From assembly GCA_949752735.1 (NCBI GenBank), contig OX457037.1:372001-436000 (forward strand): a stretch of DNA of 64,000 nt, written 5' to 3'. Shown one piece after another: positions 1-10,729 of the stretch. Under the pieces are notes generated by a model that saw nothing but the letters and a program-made list of their open reading frames with translations, had not been told where the DNA came from and searched no databases. Source of the stretch: Lumbricus terrestris (Eukaryota > Annelida > Clitellata > Crassiclitellata > Lumbricidae). How positions within the stretch are numbered: position 1 is the first letter of the stretch; every line of letters begins with the position of its first letter. The position numbers and the translations under genes were made by a program.

Positions 1-349
1 GAGGCAAAGGAGGGGGGAAGGGGACTTCTACGTCAGAGATGCGGACCGCGGAAGCGCAGGAGGAGGGGAGGGGACTTCAGCTTACGAGATCCGCGCATGC
101 GCACTAGGGGGTCTGTGACGTCAGAGGTCCGGACAGGGGTCTTTGGAGACGAAGGAGGAGGTGAGGGGACTTTTACGTCAGAGGTCCGGACCGCGGAAGC
201 GCAGGAGGAAGGGAGGGGACCTCTACACACGTGCGAACGACGGCGCGAAACGGCCGCCTAATCGATGCCGGCGAACGCGTAAACAAGTCCGCGGAGGCGA
301 AGGAGGAGGGGAGGGGACTGCGGCAGCTGCGCAGGCGAATTTCGCCACA
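1..349 (-). mobile_element. 3' LTR of LTR retrotransposon (cut by window start)
   Basis: Bases 1-349 repeat 3,727-4,075 in the same orientation, and I saw no mismatch by eye. The element reads on the minus strand, so this is the downstream LTR; its outer part, with the TATA box, lies outside the window. On the minus strand the LTR starts TGTGGCG directly after a polypurine tract, as expected for a retroelement 3' LTR. The target duplication cannot be tested because the outer end is missing. Confidence 0.88.
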
Positions 350-362
350 TCCTCCTCCCACC
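350..362 (-). other. Polypurine tract (plus-strand primer) of the LTR element
   Basis: On the minus strand, GGTGGGAGGAGGA immediately precedes the LTR start TGTGGCG. This is the position and composition of a plus-strand priming polypurine tract. It shows that the end of the internal region is intact although reverse transcriptase and integrase are missing. Confidence 0.75.
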
Positions 363-426
363 ACGATTCGAAATGTCCCTATTTCGAGGGCCAGGGCCCA
401 CGGGCCCTCCCAGAAGCAAGGATCCC

Positions 427-734
427 CTAGACCGTCCGCGTTATACAGTAACCGGCCAACGGGCCAATGGCAACAACTCTGCCCTCGAACGACTTGCAAG
501 TCGTAACAACAAAAGCGAAACCAAACAAAACGAACCATCGTCCACGAAATGTCCATTGTTCATTATGCAACTTAACAGGACTATCAGTCAGGTTTACTAT
601 TCTCACGTGCGCATCAGTCTCACCGCCTAACACCACACGGGCAATGTGAACTCCAGGACGGATTTCATGAGCCTCCGTCATCCACGCGGGAGCCACCGAG
701 GTCAAATCCCCATATACAGTTTTCACGGGCACCT
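427..734 (-). pseudogene. Linker region downstream of protease of the LTR element (pol truncated)
   Basis: Minus-strand open frame of about 100 codons in the same frame as the gag-protease upstream. It contains motifs such as VRIVNLTDSPVKL, typical of the spacer between protease and reverse transcriptase in Ty3/gypsy polyproteins. It stops at 427-429, and no reverse transcriptase, RNase H or integrase follows before the polypurine tract. Pol has therefore been deleted internally. Confidence 0.6.
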
Positions 735-740
735 CACTTT

Positions 741-1343
741 TTTGTATTGTATTGTATAAAAACATTTATAAAGCGCCTCTGCTAGGGTGAACCGTTCAGA
801 GGCGCTCCCAGTGCGCAAGACCACGAGAGAAAAAATAGGTTTTAAGAAAAGAAAATGAGGAGGAGGGATTACCTGTCAGAAGTTGAGATCGAGTAGAAGG
901 AGAGAGCGTATTCCAAAGAGAGGGGCCAATTGATGTAAGGGAACGAGACTGAGCCATAGCCGTTCTAGTAAGAGGTACTAGAAGTTCAAATCTGTTTAAA
1001 GAGCGGAGTGGACGATGCGAGGAGGCTGAAACTGGCCTGCGAATTCCATTGGTTAGATATTTTGGAGCAAGACCCCGTTGTGCTTTAGAGACCAAAATGA
1101 GAATTTTGAACTGAATGCGCGCAGTTAGAGGAAGCCAATGGAGCTGCTCAAACATAAAAGTAGAGATATGAGAGTAGCGTGGAAGGCGTGCAATTAATCT
1201 GGCGGCCGCATTAAGGACCGACTGCAAAGGTGAGAGTCTAACCTTGGGAAGACCAATTAGAAGAGAATTACAGTAGTCAATTCTGGAGCAAATGAAAGCA
1301 TGGACCAAAGTGGTAAAAACAGAAAGCGAAACAGAAAGCGAAA
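741..1343 (-). mobile_element. 5'-truncated CR1/L2-like LINE fragment nested in the LTR element
   Basis: Minus-strand frame shows the C-terminal end of a LINE reverse transcriptase ORF: LVHAFICSRIDYCNSLL, then VLNAAARLIARLP, LHWLPLTARIQFK and a terminal HWERL with a stop at 796. It is followed by the 3' stem-loop GCGCCTCTG...CAGAGGCGC and a short ATACA-type tail. The insert is flanked by CACTTT at 735-740 and 1,344-1,349, a likely 6-bp target duplication. Insert plus duplication is 609 bp, so the host gag-pol frame is kept. Confidence 0.82.
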
Positions 1344-1349
1344 CACTTT

Positions 1350-2940
1350 GGCATTTGGGCTGTAGTTCTACCTCCTCGGCGACCATTACACGCCGGCACC
1401 ACATTGAGCCATTCCCTCTAACTAAGGGGATACGTCTACGGCCAATAAACAAAGCTCCATTACCAAAACCCAGACGACAACGATGCTCTCTAAGGAAATC
1501 CATTCCCAGCATTGGTTCGGAAATCTGATCGGACACTAACAGGGCAGTATGGACCTCAAAACCATCCAGAAATCTAATGGGCAACCGGACCTCACCCAGG
1601 ACATTAATATCAGTGCAATTAGCAGCCATCAAAAAGCGAGTACAAGATCGAAGTTCTAACCTCTCAACGGCTGAAGACGGAACCAGGCTGACTTCGGATC
1701 CTGTGTCGATGAGGCACATCTGCGGTCGCTCGTTGATCATTCCACGAACGTAAACGGCGTTGCTGCTGGCGCGTTCGGACAGCTTCGGACGTGTCGTGTG
1801 GTTCACCACCACAGATGTCGAAGGCGCGGGTGCATCTCCTTCTGTCGTTTCCTCGTCGTTCGGCCGGTTCCGGAAGCGGCGCGGCTGACGGCAATCCCGG
1901 ATCACGTGACCATCTCGTCCGCATCCATAACAGGTCACGGTCCTCCTCGTATTCTCCGGCTGGCGATCTCCAGATCGGCGGTTCCCAGGCCGTTGATCTC
2001 GTTTCGGTTCATCGTCGTTCGTAGACTGGTTGCGAAGCTCCCGGAACTGCTCGTCCATCTTCCGCTCCATCTCTCGCTGCCAACGACGCTGGTCGTCGCG
2101 CTGCGTCGTGAAGAAGCGGTCCAGGGTCGACTGGAGCTGGTCGCTCGGATCGACTTCTTGCGTTCCACGGACACGGGTCGACGGTCACCGACGATCGTCA
2201 TTCTCAGAGGCTCGCTGGTAGGCCTCCAAGCGTAGAGCGGTCCGATAAGCCTCATCCAAAGTCTTCGGCTCACGCTCCCTGTCTTTCAACGAAAGCTCCC
2301 TGTCTCGCAGAGCTTCCAGGAACGAGTCTCTCGCGATGATCTGCGTCGTCTCGTTGGACGGAACAGGATAGGCCAATACAACGAGTCGGCGGATCTCGTC
2401 TAGTAAATCGCTCAAGCTTTCTCCGGCCCCTTGACGTCAATAATACAGCTGAGCACGGAACGTCTCTGCTTGGCCGTCCGTCCTGTATCTCTGTCGGAGA
2501 CGCTCCACCAGTTGGGCGTAACTTACGTCAGCTTGCGCGCCGAAATCCCAAAGAAGTTGCGTCGCTGCCTTCTCCAACGCGCAGCGTAGATGATCCACCT
2601 TGTCCGAGTCGGTCCATCGATTGTGGCGAGCACAAAACTCGAACTGCACGAGAAAGTATTCCAGGGACCCAGTCCCGTCGAATCGACCCGGCTTCATCGG
2701 CGTTGGTCGGTTCCGAAGGAGACTTCCGAAGTTCTCCAGCAACTCCATCGACGAGTCCGTTGTCTCCTTCACACGGGCGCTCGTCTCCACCAGCTCCTCA
2801 CCATCGTCAGAGCTGAGTTCTATCAGCGTGCTACGCTGCCTCTACGTCGCCGCTCTTCTCACTGCAGGCGTCGAGACATCAGCAGGCGTGCTGTACTCGA
2901 AAAGTCTCGGCTGCCGGATCGTAACCTCATCGTCCTCCAT
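1350..2940 (-). pseudogene. gag-protease of Ty3/gypsy-type retrotransposon, three in-frame stops
   Basis: One minus-strand frame begins at an ATG at 2,938-2,940. Gag carries a capsid-like part (around RFDGTGSLEYFLVQFE), a zinc knuckle of the CX2CX4HX4C type near 1,890-1,932, and a retroviral-type aspartic protease with catalytic IDTGSEV near 1,705 and a later LGMDFL motif. The frame is broken by TAG at 2,842-2,844 and TGA at 2,437-2,439 and 2,185-2,187. All other pieces share this frame, so the breaks are point changes, not frameshifts. At 1,349 it runs without a stop into the nested LINE tail. The copy cannot make a full Gag. Confidence 0.85.
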
Positions 2941-2989
2941 CATCGTCTTCGGTAGACTCGTCTATTCGTCGGCTGCAACAACTCCGTAA

Positions 2990-3005
2990 CCCACTTCTGG
3001 TACCA
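2990..3005 (-). other. Primer binding site, tRNA-Leu type
   Basis: On the minus strand, TGGTACCAGAAGTGGG lies one base inside the end of the 5' LTR. It is complementary to the 3' end of a leucine tRNA (…CCCACTCCTGGTACCA of the UAA isoacceptor, recalled) with one mismatch. The position next to the LTR end supports the call; the exact tRNA species is an inference. Confidence 0.7.
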
Positions 3006-3006
3006 G

Positions 3007-4075
3007 TGTAACGGAAAACCGGCCGCCTCATGCGCGGCTGGCAGGAGAGGGGATGGCGAACTCTCCCACCAGGTGGTAAGGCTTGCGTGTCGCTCCAGAT
3101 GGGCGCAAGTCCGGCCTCCGTCGTCTTTCGAAGGGCTTAACAGTGCTCCCACTACCGTACGAAGACCCGAAGACACGATGTATTTTCAGACGATATATTG
3201 TCGATCACAACTCCACACGTCACAGCAGGCATGCACGTGATACACAGTGAACAATCGTACCCCAGCAGCGGACGGTCATATACCAAAATGGCGGCTCCCA
3301 CAGCAATGGCTGACTACGGGGCGCTTCACTGCGACGAACACGGGAACTACACGGCAGAGGCAGCGGCGTACTGCGGCGTCGGCAACGGCGAGCTCCGACG
3401 ACCGATACTCAGCGACGGCGACGGCAGCTCCCACTGGCGACTGACAGCTGCAACGACGACTGCTCCTTCTCCGCTGCGACGACAACACCCGGCAGCGGCG
3501 ACGACTGCTGCTCACGACGACGACTGTTGACGACCGACCGACTCTCTCCAGGACGACTGAGCTCGACTGACTGCGACGGACAGAGCTCTCTCCAGGTGAC
3601 GACTGAGCTAATGCATGGAGGCCGCGCTCCTATTTATACCTGACCGAGGGGACAGGGGTCCGGACCGGGGATGCGCAGGAGGAGGGGAGGGGACTTGTAC
3701 GTCAGAGGTCCGGACCGGGGTCTTTGGAGGCAAAGGAGGGGGGAAGGGGACTTCTACGTCAGAGATGCGGACCGCGGAAGCGCAGGAGGAGGGGAGGGGA
3801 CTTCAGCTTACGAGATCCGCGCATGCGCACTAGGGGGTCTGTGACGTCAGAGGTCCGGACAGGGGTCTTTGGAGACGAAGGAGGAGGTGAGGGGACTTTT
3901 ACGTCAGAGGTCCGGACCGCGGAAGCGCAGGAGGAAGGGAGGGGACCTCTACACACGTGCGAACGACGGCGCGAAACGGCCGCCTAATCGATGCCGGCGA
4001 ACGCGTAAACAAGTCCGCGGAGGCGAAGGAGGAGGGGAGGGGACTGCGGCAGCTGCGCAGGCGAATTTCGCCACA
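3007..4075 (-). mobile_element. 5' LTR of LTR retrotransposon, about 1,069 bp
   Basis: Plus-strand boundaries are TGTAACGG at 3,007 and CGCCACA at 4,075, so the LTR is TGT...ACA on either strand. The inner end abuts the primer binding site. The U3 half (3,640-4,075) is built of diverged ~55-bp GC-rich units containing ACGTCAGAGGTCCGGAC. The rest (3,007-3,600) is a long R-U5 leader without a convincing gene; open frames here are shadows of GC-rich sequence. Confidence 0.85.
3628..3640 (-). promoter_or_regulatory. TATA box of the LTR promoter
   Basis: Minus-strand GGTATAAATAGG lies between the GC-rich U3 units and the leader. This is a textbook TATA element, and transcription would be expected to start near 3,600. 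The adjacent U3 repeats contain TGACGTCA-like (CRE/ATF-type) cores that could act as enhancers; that role is inferred. Confidence 0.65.
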
Positions 4076-4269
4076 AAAGCATGGCACACATGCACATCAG
4101 CAACTTCTGCTCCACGAAACGTCTCACAGATAATTATTGTAAGATCTTGTAGTCTACCGCAGTGCAAGCAAACCCGTTGCAGGTGTATCCATAAAACTTT
4201 CATGTGAAATGTGCGGCAATTCAGTGAGTCACTTCCTGGTTTTGCCTTTTTTATTCTCAACTTTCTGTT

Positions 4270-4640
4270 ATGAAAATAGTTGCAGCCATGAGTACGTTTG
4301 GGGAAGAAGATTCTCCAGTTCGAGTTACAACATCTCTGAAAAACAGCTGTCTCGTTTTGTGTCACGAAACACAAAGAAATGTTTACTTCCCTGGATATCC
4401 CACAAGATTTCCTTTTGCAAGATCCAAGGCAAGCTTTTGGAACCCCATTAAAGCATATAATCACAGCAGAGTGCAGGGCATAAGAGCTGAAGGTGGTACA
4501 AAACGACACAGCAGAACGGGGCGTCGCATTGAAACAGATGTTCAAGTCCGCCATCACAAACCAGGAGGAGCAAAAGCAATATCTGCTTCAGGTAGTTGAA
4601 AGCCATCACCAACACTTTCAAGCAGCCAAAAACGTTTGCT
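4270..4640 (+). pseudogene. Decayed recurrent ORF, uncharacterised family (copy 1)
   Basis: The plus strand keeps two overlapping frames. The recognisable part is at 4,491-4,636: a stretch with AERGVALKQ, then NQEEQKQYLLQVVESH. The same pattern recurs at 31.85-32.02 kb (SITKNEGEKYLMQVVSEHR). I do not recognise the family. Shared spacing of the helix-like motif EEQ-YLLQVV-xHR and the repeated occurrence suggest a mobile or amplified gene rather than a host gene. No start codon context or splice sites are convincing. Confidence 0.4.
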
Positions 4641-6064
4641 CAGTCAAAGACTGGACAAGCAATAACATTTTTTACACACTGAAGCAACGTGGAACAGTGC
4701 ATTTGTATTCTGCACAATGCAGAGCATTCTGTTATATATAGCGGCTTATGAGATTCCATATTGCAGATTTTAAAAACTTCACAGGTCTTGTGCAGCCAGT
4801 AAATGTTACCTGATTGGTACAAAACTTCATTATGTTTAAGTTTTATGGCTAAATGAACAAAACTAGGGGGTGAGACCGAAAAAAGCTCAAACTTTGTTTT
4901 TCATTGGCACCCTATTACGTACTGTAGATATTATTCATCTGAAACCTAGCAGCTAGACAGAGTGCCACCAGAACCACACCGCCCCACCCAGCAACCACTC
5001 CGCACCTGCAGGACTACAACCTGCGGGGCGAGGTGGGAACTGGGTGGGGAGGATGAACCAGAATTTGAACGGCACACCAAAAATTTGCCGGGAAACGCCG
5101 TACAGCGTTCGCGCCTACTCACCTCAAACTTCAATGGGCTACCAGGATCACCCGCTACCACCCAGGTCCCACCCCGCCCCGCATGAACTGGGTGTAACCA
5201 TGCAGGTGAAGACCAAAGTTTTCTAGAAGCGCCGGTTACCCTCGACTGGGTTGTGAGGCGATGAGGGCGAGGGGACTTGATGGAAGCGGGGTGAAGCGAG
5301 AAACCTTGCTTCACCGGGCAACGTCAGGTACCACAGAAGGGTGGGGGCAGAAAGGCAGTGCAATATGTTTTATTGAAAAGTACGTATGTCCTCCTCTACA
5401 TTGGTTTGTGTGTCTCCTGCACGGAAATGAGCTTTTACTACGACATTTTCTTTCATAAACTAGACGGGACCATAACAGGACCGAGAACTTAATCGGGCCT
5501 GCCGGAAAGTTGTTGGCAAAGTGTGAAAAGCTTGCAGTGGCGAATTTCCTCATCTTGACATCCATGATTCGAGTACCGACCAAAAGTAGACCTATGTAAT
5601 GACATAATTTTATTTGCGCTGCGGTTCAGAGTGGCTTCTGTGACGATTCTTTGTCAAATCGTGAACCACGAAGGCCCACCAACTCTAATAGGATTGCACC
5701 CTGGATTACGTCAGTAGGCCAGTTGGAGAACTATGTGATGCTCAGAAAATCAAAGCCTAGTTAATGAAAGTTTATGCTCCAATATGGGTCATAATAAAGT
5801 CGAAGTCTTCATGCAAAGACGAAATAAAACACCTTCCGATGACAATCCTTAAGTTTCGATATTTAAGTGAACCGTTGAGACTCAGACGCATCCAACGAGC
5901 TCGATCAGGCAAGCAAGGCAATGGCAGAATCCGGATTTCCCAAGTTCCTCATCTGAAGTTTCAAGCTCAAGACTACATTGAACTCATTTATTGGCAGTCA
6001 TGTACCAGTACTATAATAGAATCTCCAGCTGTACAAAGTCAACGTCTGATGGTGGCTTCAAAGT
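4641..6064. other. Intergenic stretch, nothing recognised
   Basis: Contains only short open frames with no domain-like pattern. A C-rich tract near 4,960-5,190 includes GCCGGGAAACGCCG, faintly like the Helitron hairpin found elsewhere, but it lacks the CTAG end and is not called. Confidence 0.5.
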
Positions 6065-6115
6065 GCACTAGCCTTAATGCGGCCCTGGGTGCCAGGGCCG
6101 CATTAAGGCTAGTGC
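6065..6115. repeat. Perfect 51-bp hairpin of two facing transposon ends
   Basis: A 24-bp stem beginning GCACTAGCCTTAATGCGG, a 3-nt GTG loop and the exact reverse complement. The arm resembles the terminus CAGG(G/C)CCGCATTAAGG seen again at 7,289-7,334 (facing left) and 63,484 (facing right). Two copies of one terminal inverted repeat are therefore joined head to head with only a few bases between the CAG ends. Confidence 0.8.
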
Positions 6116-7288
6116 GGGCCCTGGTGCTGTGATAACCTTGCGGTCCCTCCTCTGTCAGCCACCGACGTAGTTGTACCATGTTTACTAATGAGTAAAGCCT
6201 AAGGATGCTTTCCTGTGATGTAGGCCCTATTTGTTTTCTTAGGAAGAGTTTCAGAGGCTAGTAAGTCTACAGTGACAGAAGGAACAAACGGCTTCTTCGT
6301 TTGTAAAATAGTTCTAGGAACATGCCTAATTGCCTATGTTCCATCTAATTGATTTTCTTCATTGTTCTCCATGTCCACATTTCTAAGACCTACAGTCTGT
6401 TTCCTTTTATCTCATGGTTCATGTCTCTCATCCATACAATAGCCTACCACATTCCATATCAATGTGCGCATCGTTTCTTCGGATTCCTGTAAATTTTCTC
6501 ATCTCAGTTTATTATAATTCTTATATTTAAATTTGTAAGTTCCTCTTCCTATTTCAGTCTAAAATTTAAAAAAAAATAAAAAAAGTAAAATGTAACATCC
6601 GATTTCTTTCGCGGAATCCAATAATGTCCTGGTAGAACGCTCCTTAGAGCGTCGTGGTCTTCTTGTAGGCCTACCAATGTCTCGGAATGATCGGAGAAGA
6701 AAGAGACCTAATAGAGTAGGCCTACACATAGAATAAAAGAAACAATGGAAGTTATTAGCAGGACACAGAATGAGAGCAGACTCGCTGCTAAGAACGGTCA
6801 TCGAAGAAAAAGCGAAAGAGAAGCGAGCAAGATGGGGACCACGATAAATGAAGCTGGACTGGATGATGGCGAGTGGATATGGAAAGCTCAACATCTGGAT
6901 AAACGGCGACGTCGGTCATATATCAACCTCCATATGAGACAGAAAACTAGAGAAGAAGATGATAAACTAGGGCACTAGGCTTTAGGATTAAGAAAGTAAG
7001 AGTTAATCAACAACATTTCTTCTAACTTTGCTTTCTTTAGTCAATTTCAAGAGGTCAGTCTAAATGATTGACCTGTGTAGCTTACTTTATGACAACACTT
7101 TGAAAGATCATGCTTCCAAATGAAGAAAGTTGCGATAATAATACGTTCCTGCGATTTAAATCAATTCATAAACTGTGAGCTAATAAATCTTATGTGTAGG
7201 AGAACTTGGCAAAAATTTGATCGACTATGACTTCTCGTATTTATTAATGTTGAATCATTCTTGCTACGAAATTTTATCATTTCTGCGG
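6116..7288. other. AT-rich stretch between two related transposon ends
   Basis: The right arm of the hairpin at 6,091 and the terminus at 7,289-7,334 face each other and could bound one 1.24-kb non-autonomous element. The flanking 8 bp (CTGGGTGC versus GAGGCACC) do not match, so the element is unproven. No coding sequence is recognised inside. Confidence 0.35.
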
Positions 7289-7334
7289 GCTCGGGTGCTG
7301 CAGCACCATTAGCACCTACCTTAATGCGGGCCTG
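7289..7334 (-). repeat. hAT-like terminal repeat CAGGCCCGCATTAAGG
   Basis: Minus-strand reading CAGGCCCGCATTAAGG, then AGGTGCTAA and GGTGCTGCAGCACC, matches the sequence starting at 63,484 almost base for base. The CAG start and subterminal GC-rich part resemble hAT-type ends. Confidence 0.6.
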
Positions 7335-8560
7335 GAGGCACCTGTCATTGGTTTTCCATGTTCCCATTGCCACATGCAGGCAGTTGAAAGATGCATAAAA
7401 TCTGTCACTGAAGCAATTCTCGTGGTTGTGGGACAAGAAGCCCGATACAGATTTATAAGAGTTAGAAACACTGCCAGAGATATCATACCAATCTTAAAAA
7501 TAGTGAATACACTGAATAGCCTACCGCACGAACTGACTCACATTGAGTTGTTATACCACATATTTAGGCTACTTCTGATAAATATTCCAAACACTGGTGA
7601 CGTAATGTAAACTCTAGGCATTCAGAATACTGTACGAATAGAGCTATTTAAGAAATCTTTTAACGCTATCCCACAAGATATCTGAAAAATGCATGCTATG
7701 CTGCATGTTGCATTCTATTACTGCACAGTTGGTTCTATGTGTAAAGTCTTGCATAACAGCAATACTAGGCTATAGGCTATGATAAAAAATAATTGTCTCC
7801 ATGCGATTTTTACGAAAAAAATTAAATCTTGAAATATTGCGTCCTTGGTAGAGGGCAGAAGCCACGATTGACATTTGATTCTACAGGGACTGGAAATAAT
7901 TGAATTGTAAAAACGGTTTTTGTTTGTGGAAAGATGACAGCGCCTTAACTAAAAAGCAAGATAGATCCGCATGCGTTGTAAATCACAGAAAACAGACACA
8001 ACAACCAATTTACGACAACTTTAGACTCACCTGCAATGTCAAGGTCATTTGAACTCTCACCTATCACTTGATTTCATAGATCATGGACATTAATTAGCCT
8101 ACCGCGGAGTAGCAGGCGTTATTACATAGCCTACATGTATGCTCCTTGGACCCTGATAGCAGAAGGCTCAAGTCTGGACATCGAGATCACCTTTCGAAGA
8201 CTTAATAATAATTTTGTCTGTGAAGATGTGGACTTTCACTTGAAAGTTGAAACATAACATTGCGCATGAAGAAATAATAAATTGTCAATGTGAATGTTCT
8301 TCTAATTCATTCTCCCAAAGCTCCACCTGACTTATATAATAAGTTTACGTGAGAATCGACAGACTGTTCAATGTCCATCCAAATGACCCATATTATATAG
8401 CGACTCATCCACTGCATACGTCATCTGTGACATCAAAGTTTGACGTCATGTAACAAGCCATCACGATGAACACTAACTAGTTGACACAGCACCGCGAACT
8501 GGATAATTAGCCTAAGTTTGAGCAAATAATACCTACAGAAATAAGCTATTTGCGCAGCAA
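7335..8560. other. Intergenic stretch, nothing recognised
   Basis: AT-rich sequence with only short frames. One 78-codon plus-strand frame at 7,374-7,610 has an ordinary amino-acid mix but no motif I can name and no splice context. Confidence 0.4.
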
Positions 8561-9232
8561 AGGGGGAATTGTCCGGGGGTTAATGTCCTAGGCTAAATCA
8601 GGAGGGAATTGTCCGGTGGTGTCACGACCCTAGCCCGATCAATCTGTAAGATGCTCTGGTCGTGACGATCACACATTGCCGAGGACGGATTTTTAACAGT
8701 TTTATTATTAGGCCTAAATCAAAACAATAGCAGAGAACTATGTAGAAATGTAAACTTGTAGGTTCCGCCGGCGATGTTAACTGACAGTTTTGACGCTTGT
8801 AAAACTTATCCGTTGAAATCGAGTTACTCTTCTCTGATAGTTTTTGTATCAAGCGCGTCTGTCGGGCCTCTCCTTACAAATTGCCTAAGACCCTCTTATA
8901 TACTAACGCAGGTTGCCTTAATCGCATTGGCAGTCGGCGTTAACTGTTTTCTGACCAGTCAGGAGTGGTCGCCTCCAACCGTCCGTGTCTGATCCCCAGC
9001 ATCTGGTCGTGGTCGTTACTTCAAAAGGCGCCCCGTGGGGTCGTTTGGGTTCTCCACGGAGGTGTTGATGGGTTCTCGCCCGTCGCCGGTGGACCCGGTG
9101 ACACCTTCGCCTCCAGATCCCAGCAGCAGACTCGGCGACCCCCTCGCCTCCAGATGCTGTGACCGTGACAGGGGAGTCATTGTCCCGGGGGGTTTTGTCC
9201 GGAGGTTTGTCCAGGGGGGGAATGTCCTACAC
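8561..9232 (+). repeat. Two clusters of iterated GTCCGGGGG phrases
   Basis: At 8,561-8,625 and 9,170-9,232 the sequence repeats short phrases of the form GGGAATTGTCCGGGGG, TTAATGTCC and TTTTGTCCGGAGG in direct orientation, with about 550 bp of single-copy DNA between. The design resembles the iterated ATTAAATGTCGC termini at 52.6 and 54.5 kb, with a different core. No target duplication was identified. Confidence 0.45.
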
Positions 9233-10385
9233 TCCCAACAGGACACCAAGGTCACGGACCGTAATGAATAACACGCTGGCGTAGAGAGCAAGAGGCAAAA
9301 AGTTCGAACCCCCGTTGGGCAGATATGCGTTGTATGCTGCTATTAACGTCATGTATTGCAGGCTGTCTGTTAAGTTAGTGGTTAAGTTTGATGCTAATTG
9401 AGATTGCTGCATAATTTGTGGCCTACATGTAAAGCTCAGTGCGTTTTCAGGAGCTCCATTACAGAAAAAATATATTATTACTTCTATTATTATTACAAGC
9501 AGTTGGAAAGCGGAGTAGATGTGAAACCATCAAACCCGACACATTCATAACAATAATATCTTTCATTTTCATCGTCGCCTTTATCACCTTGTCTGTCTTT
9601 GTCGTCGTTATCATTATTCTGATCAACGTTATCGTTGATGTTGTTAGCCTATCGTCATGACGACGTCATCATCATTTGCATATAATATTATCGCGCGATT
9701 ACAATTAATAAAATAAGTAATCTTCGTTTAATTAGAAAAAAATCAGTGTGACACACCGCACCCAGTTACATGTCAATACACTTTAAAAGTAAACAGCAAA
9801 ATCATGTGCAAATAACAATGTCATTAATGGGTGTCAAAGAGAACCCTCGGAATAAAGTTTCTAACATCTTTAACTGGTAGAACAAAGGGATGTGGTCTAG
9901 GTCGCAAGTTAGGCTATAGGTGGTTTTTGTAAGAGGTGGAAAAAGGTTCCTCAGGACATGATTGACCAAAAAAATTGTCTTTGGTTTGTTTGTGTAAACG
10001 GTTGAGAAGAGATGTAAGCCCAGGAAGTTCTGTTTTCGCGCACATCAGATCCGCATCGAACTTTACATGTATAAACGACTGGACAGGAGTCAGAATAACA
10101 CACCACACCATGCACAATTGCGCAATTGCACGTGAGTCTTTTGCTGATGATATGCAACTTCAGAGAACGACTCGTGGCCTATCCACTGATCAACTTGAAA
10201 GGAATCTTGGCAATCTTCGCCACCGCTTACAAGGTGTGGACTCAAATGGGTCACAAGGAATCAATAATTGTTCATCCACTGGTCATCTTTTGCTAGTTCT
10301 TCTTTGTATTATGTAGTTGAAGCCCACGAGGGCAATTATGGCGGGCAATAAACCTTGTAGACTTTCTTCTATTACACAGGGTCCG
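9233..10385. other. Intergenic stretch with ATT/CATC-rich patches
   Basis: No gene is supported. A short T/C-rich open frame at 9,439-9,660 is driven by (ATT)n and GTC-rich simple sequence. Confidence 0.45.
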
Positions 10386-10590
10386 ATATAGCCACACACA
10401 CACACACACCATGCAGACACACACCACACATACACCACACACACACACGCGCGCGCGCGCACACACACACGCCACACACACACCACACACACACCACACA
10501 CACACACCACACACACACACCACACACACACCACACACCACACACACACACACACACACACCACACACACACACACACACCACACACACA

Positions 10591-10651
<61 letters not shown>

Positions 10652-10652
10652 A
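10386..10652. repeat. (CA)n / CACACC microsatellite
   Basis: About 265 bp of CA dinucleotides interrupted by CC to give ACACACC runs, with a short (CG) patch at 10,447-10,460. Long open frames on both strands here are artefacts of the dinucleotide repeat. Confidence 0.95.
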
Positions 10653-10729
10653 TGTAGGTCTACAATTGTACATGGACGACTGCAATTGTTCAATCCTACT
10701 AATAGACGATCAAATCTGTACGAAACGGA

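Noticed and set aside
3149..3600. Several 65-110-codon frames in the LTR leader
   Set aside because: GC-rich, stop-poor sequence with Thr/Ala/Arg repeats from GACGAC/GGCGAC runs; no homology pattern, and it lies in the R-U5 part of an LTR.
4960..5190. Possible fifth Helitron hairpin (GCCGGGAAACGCCG)
   Set aside because: No CTAG-T end follows and no TC start is found; the resemblance is short.
9227..9412. Minus-strand frame with VRDLGVLLGV, like a LINE motif
   Set aside because: The match is ten residues, the frame ends at once, and no other reverse transcriptase landmark is near.
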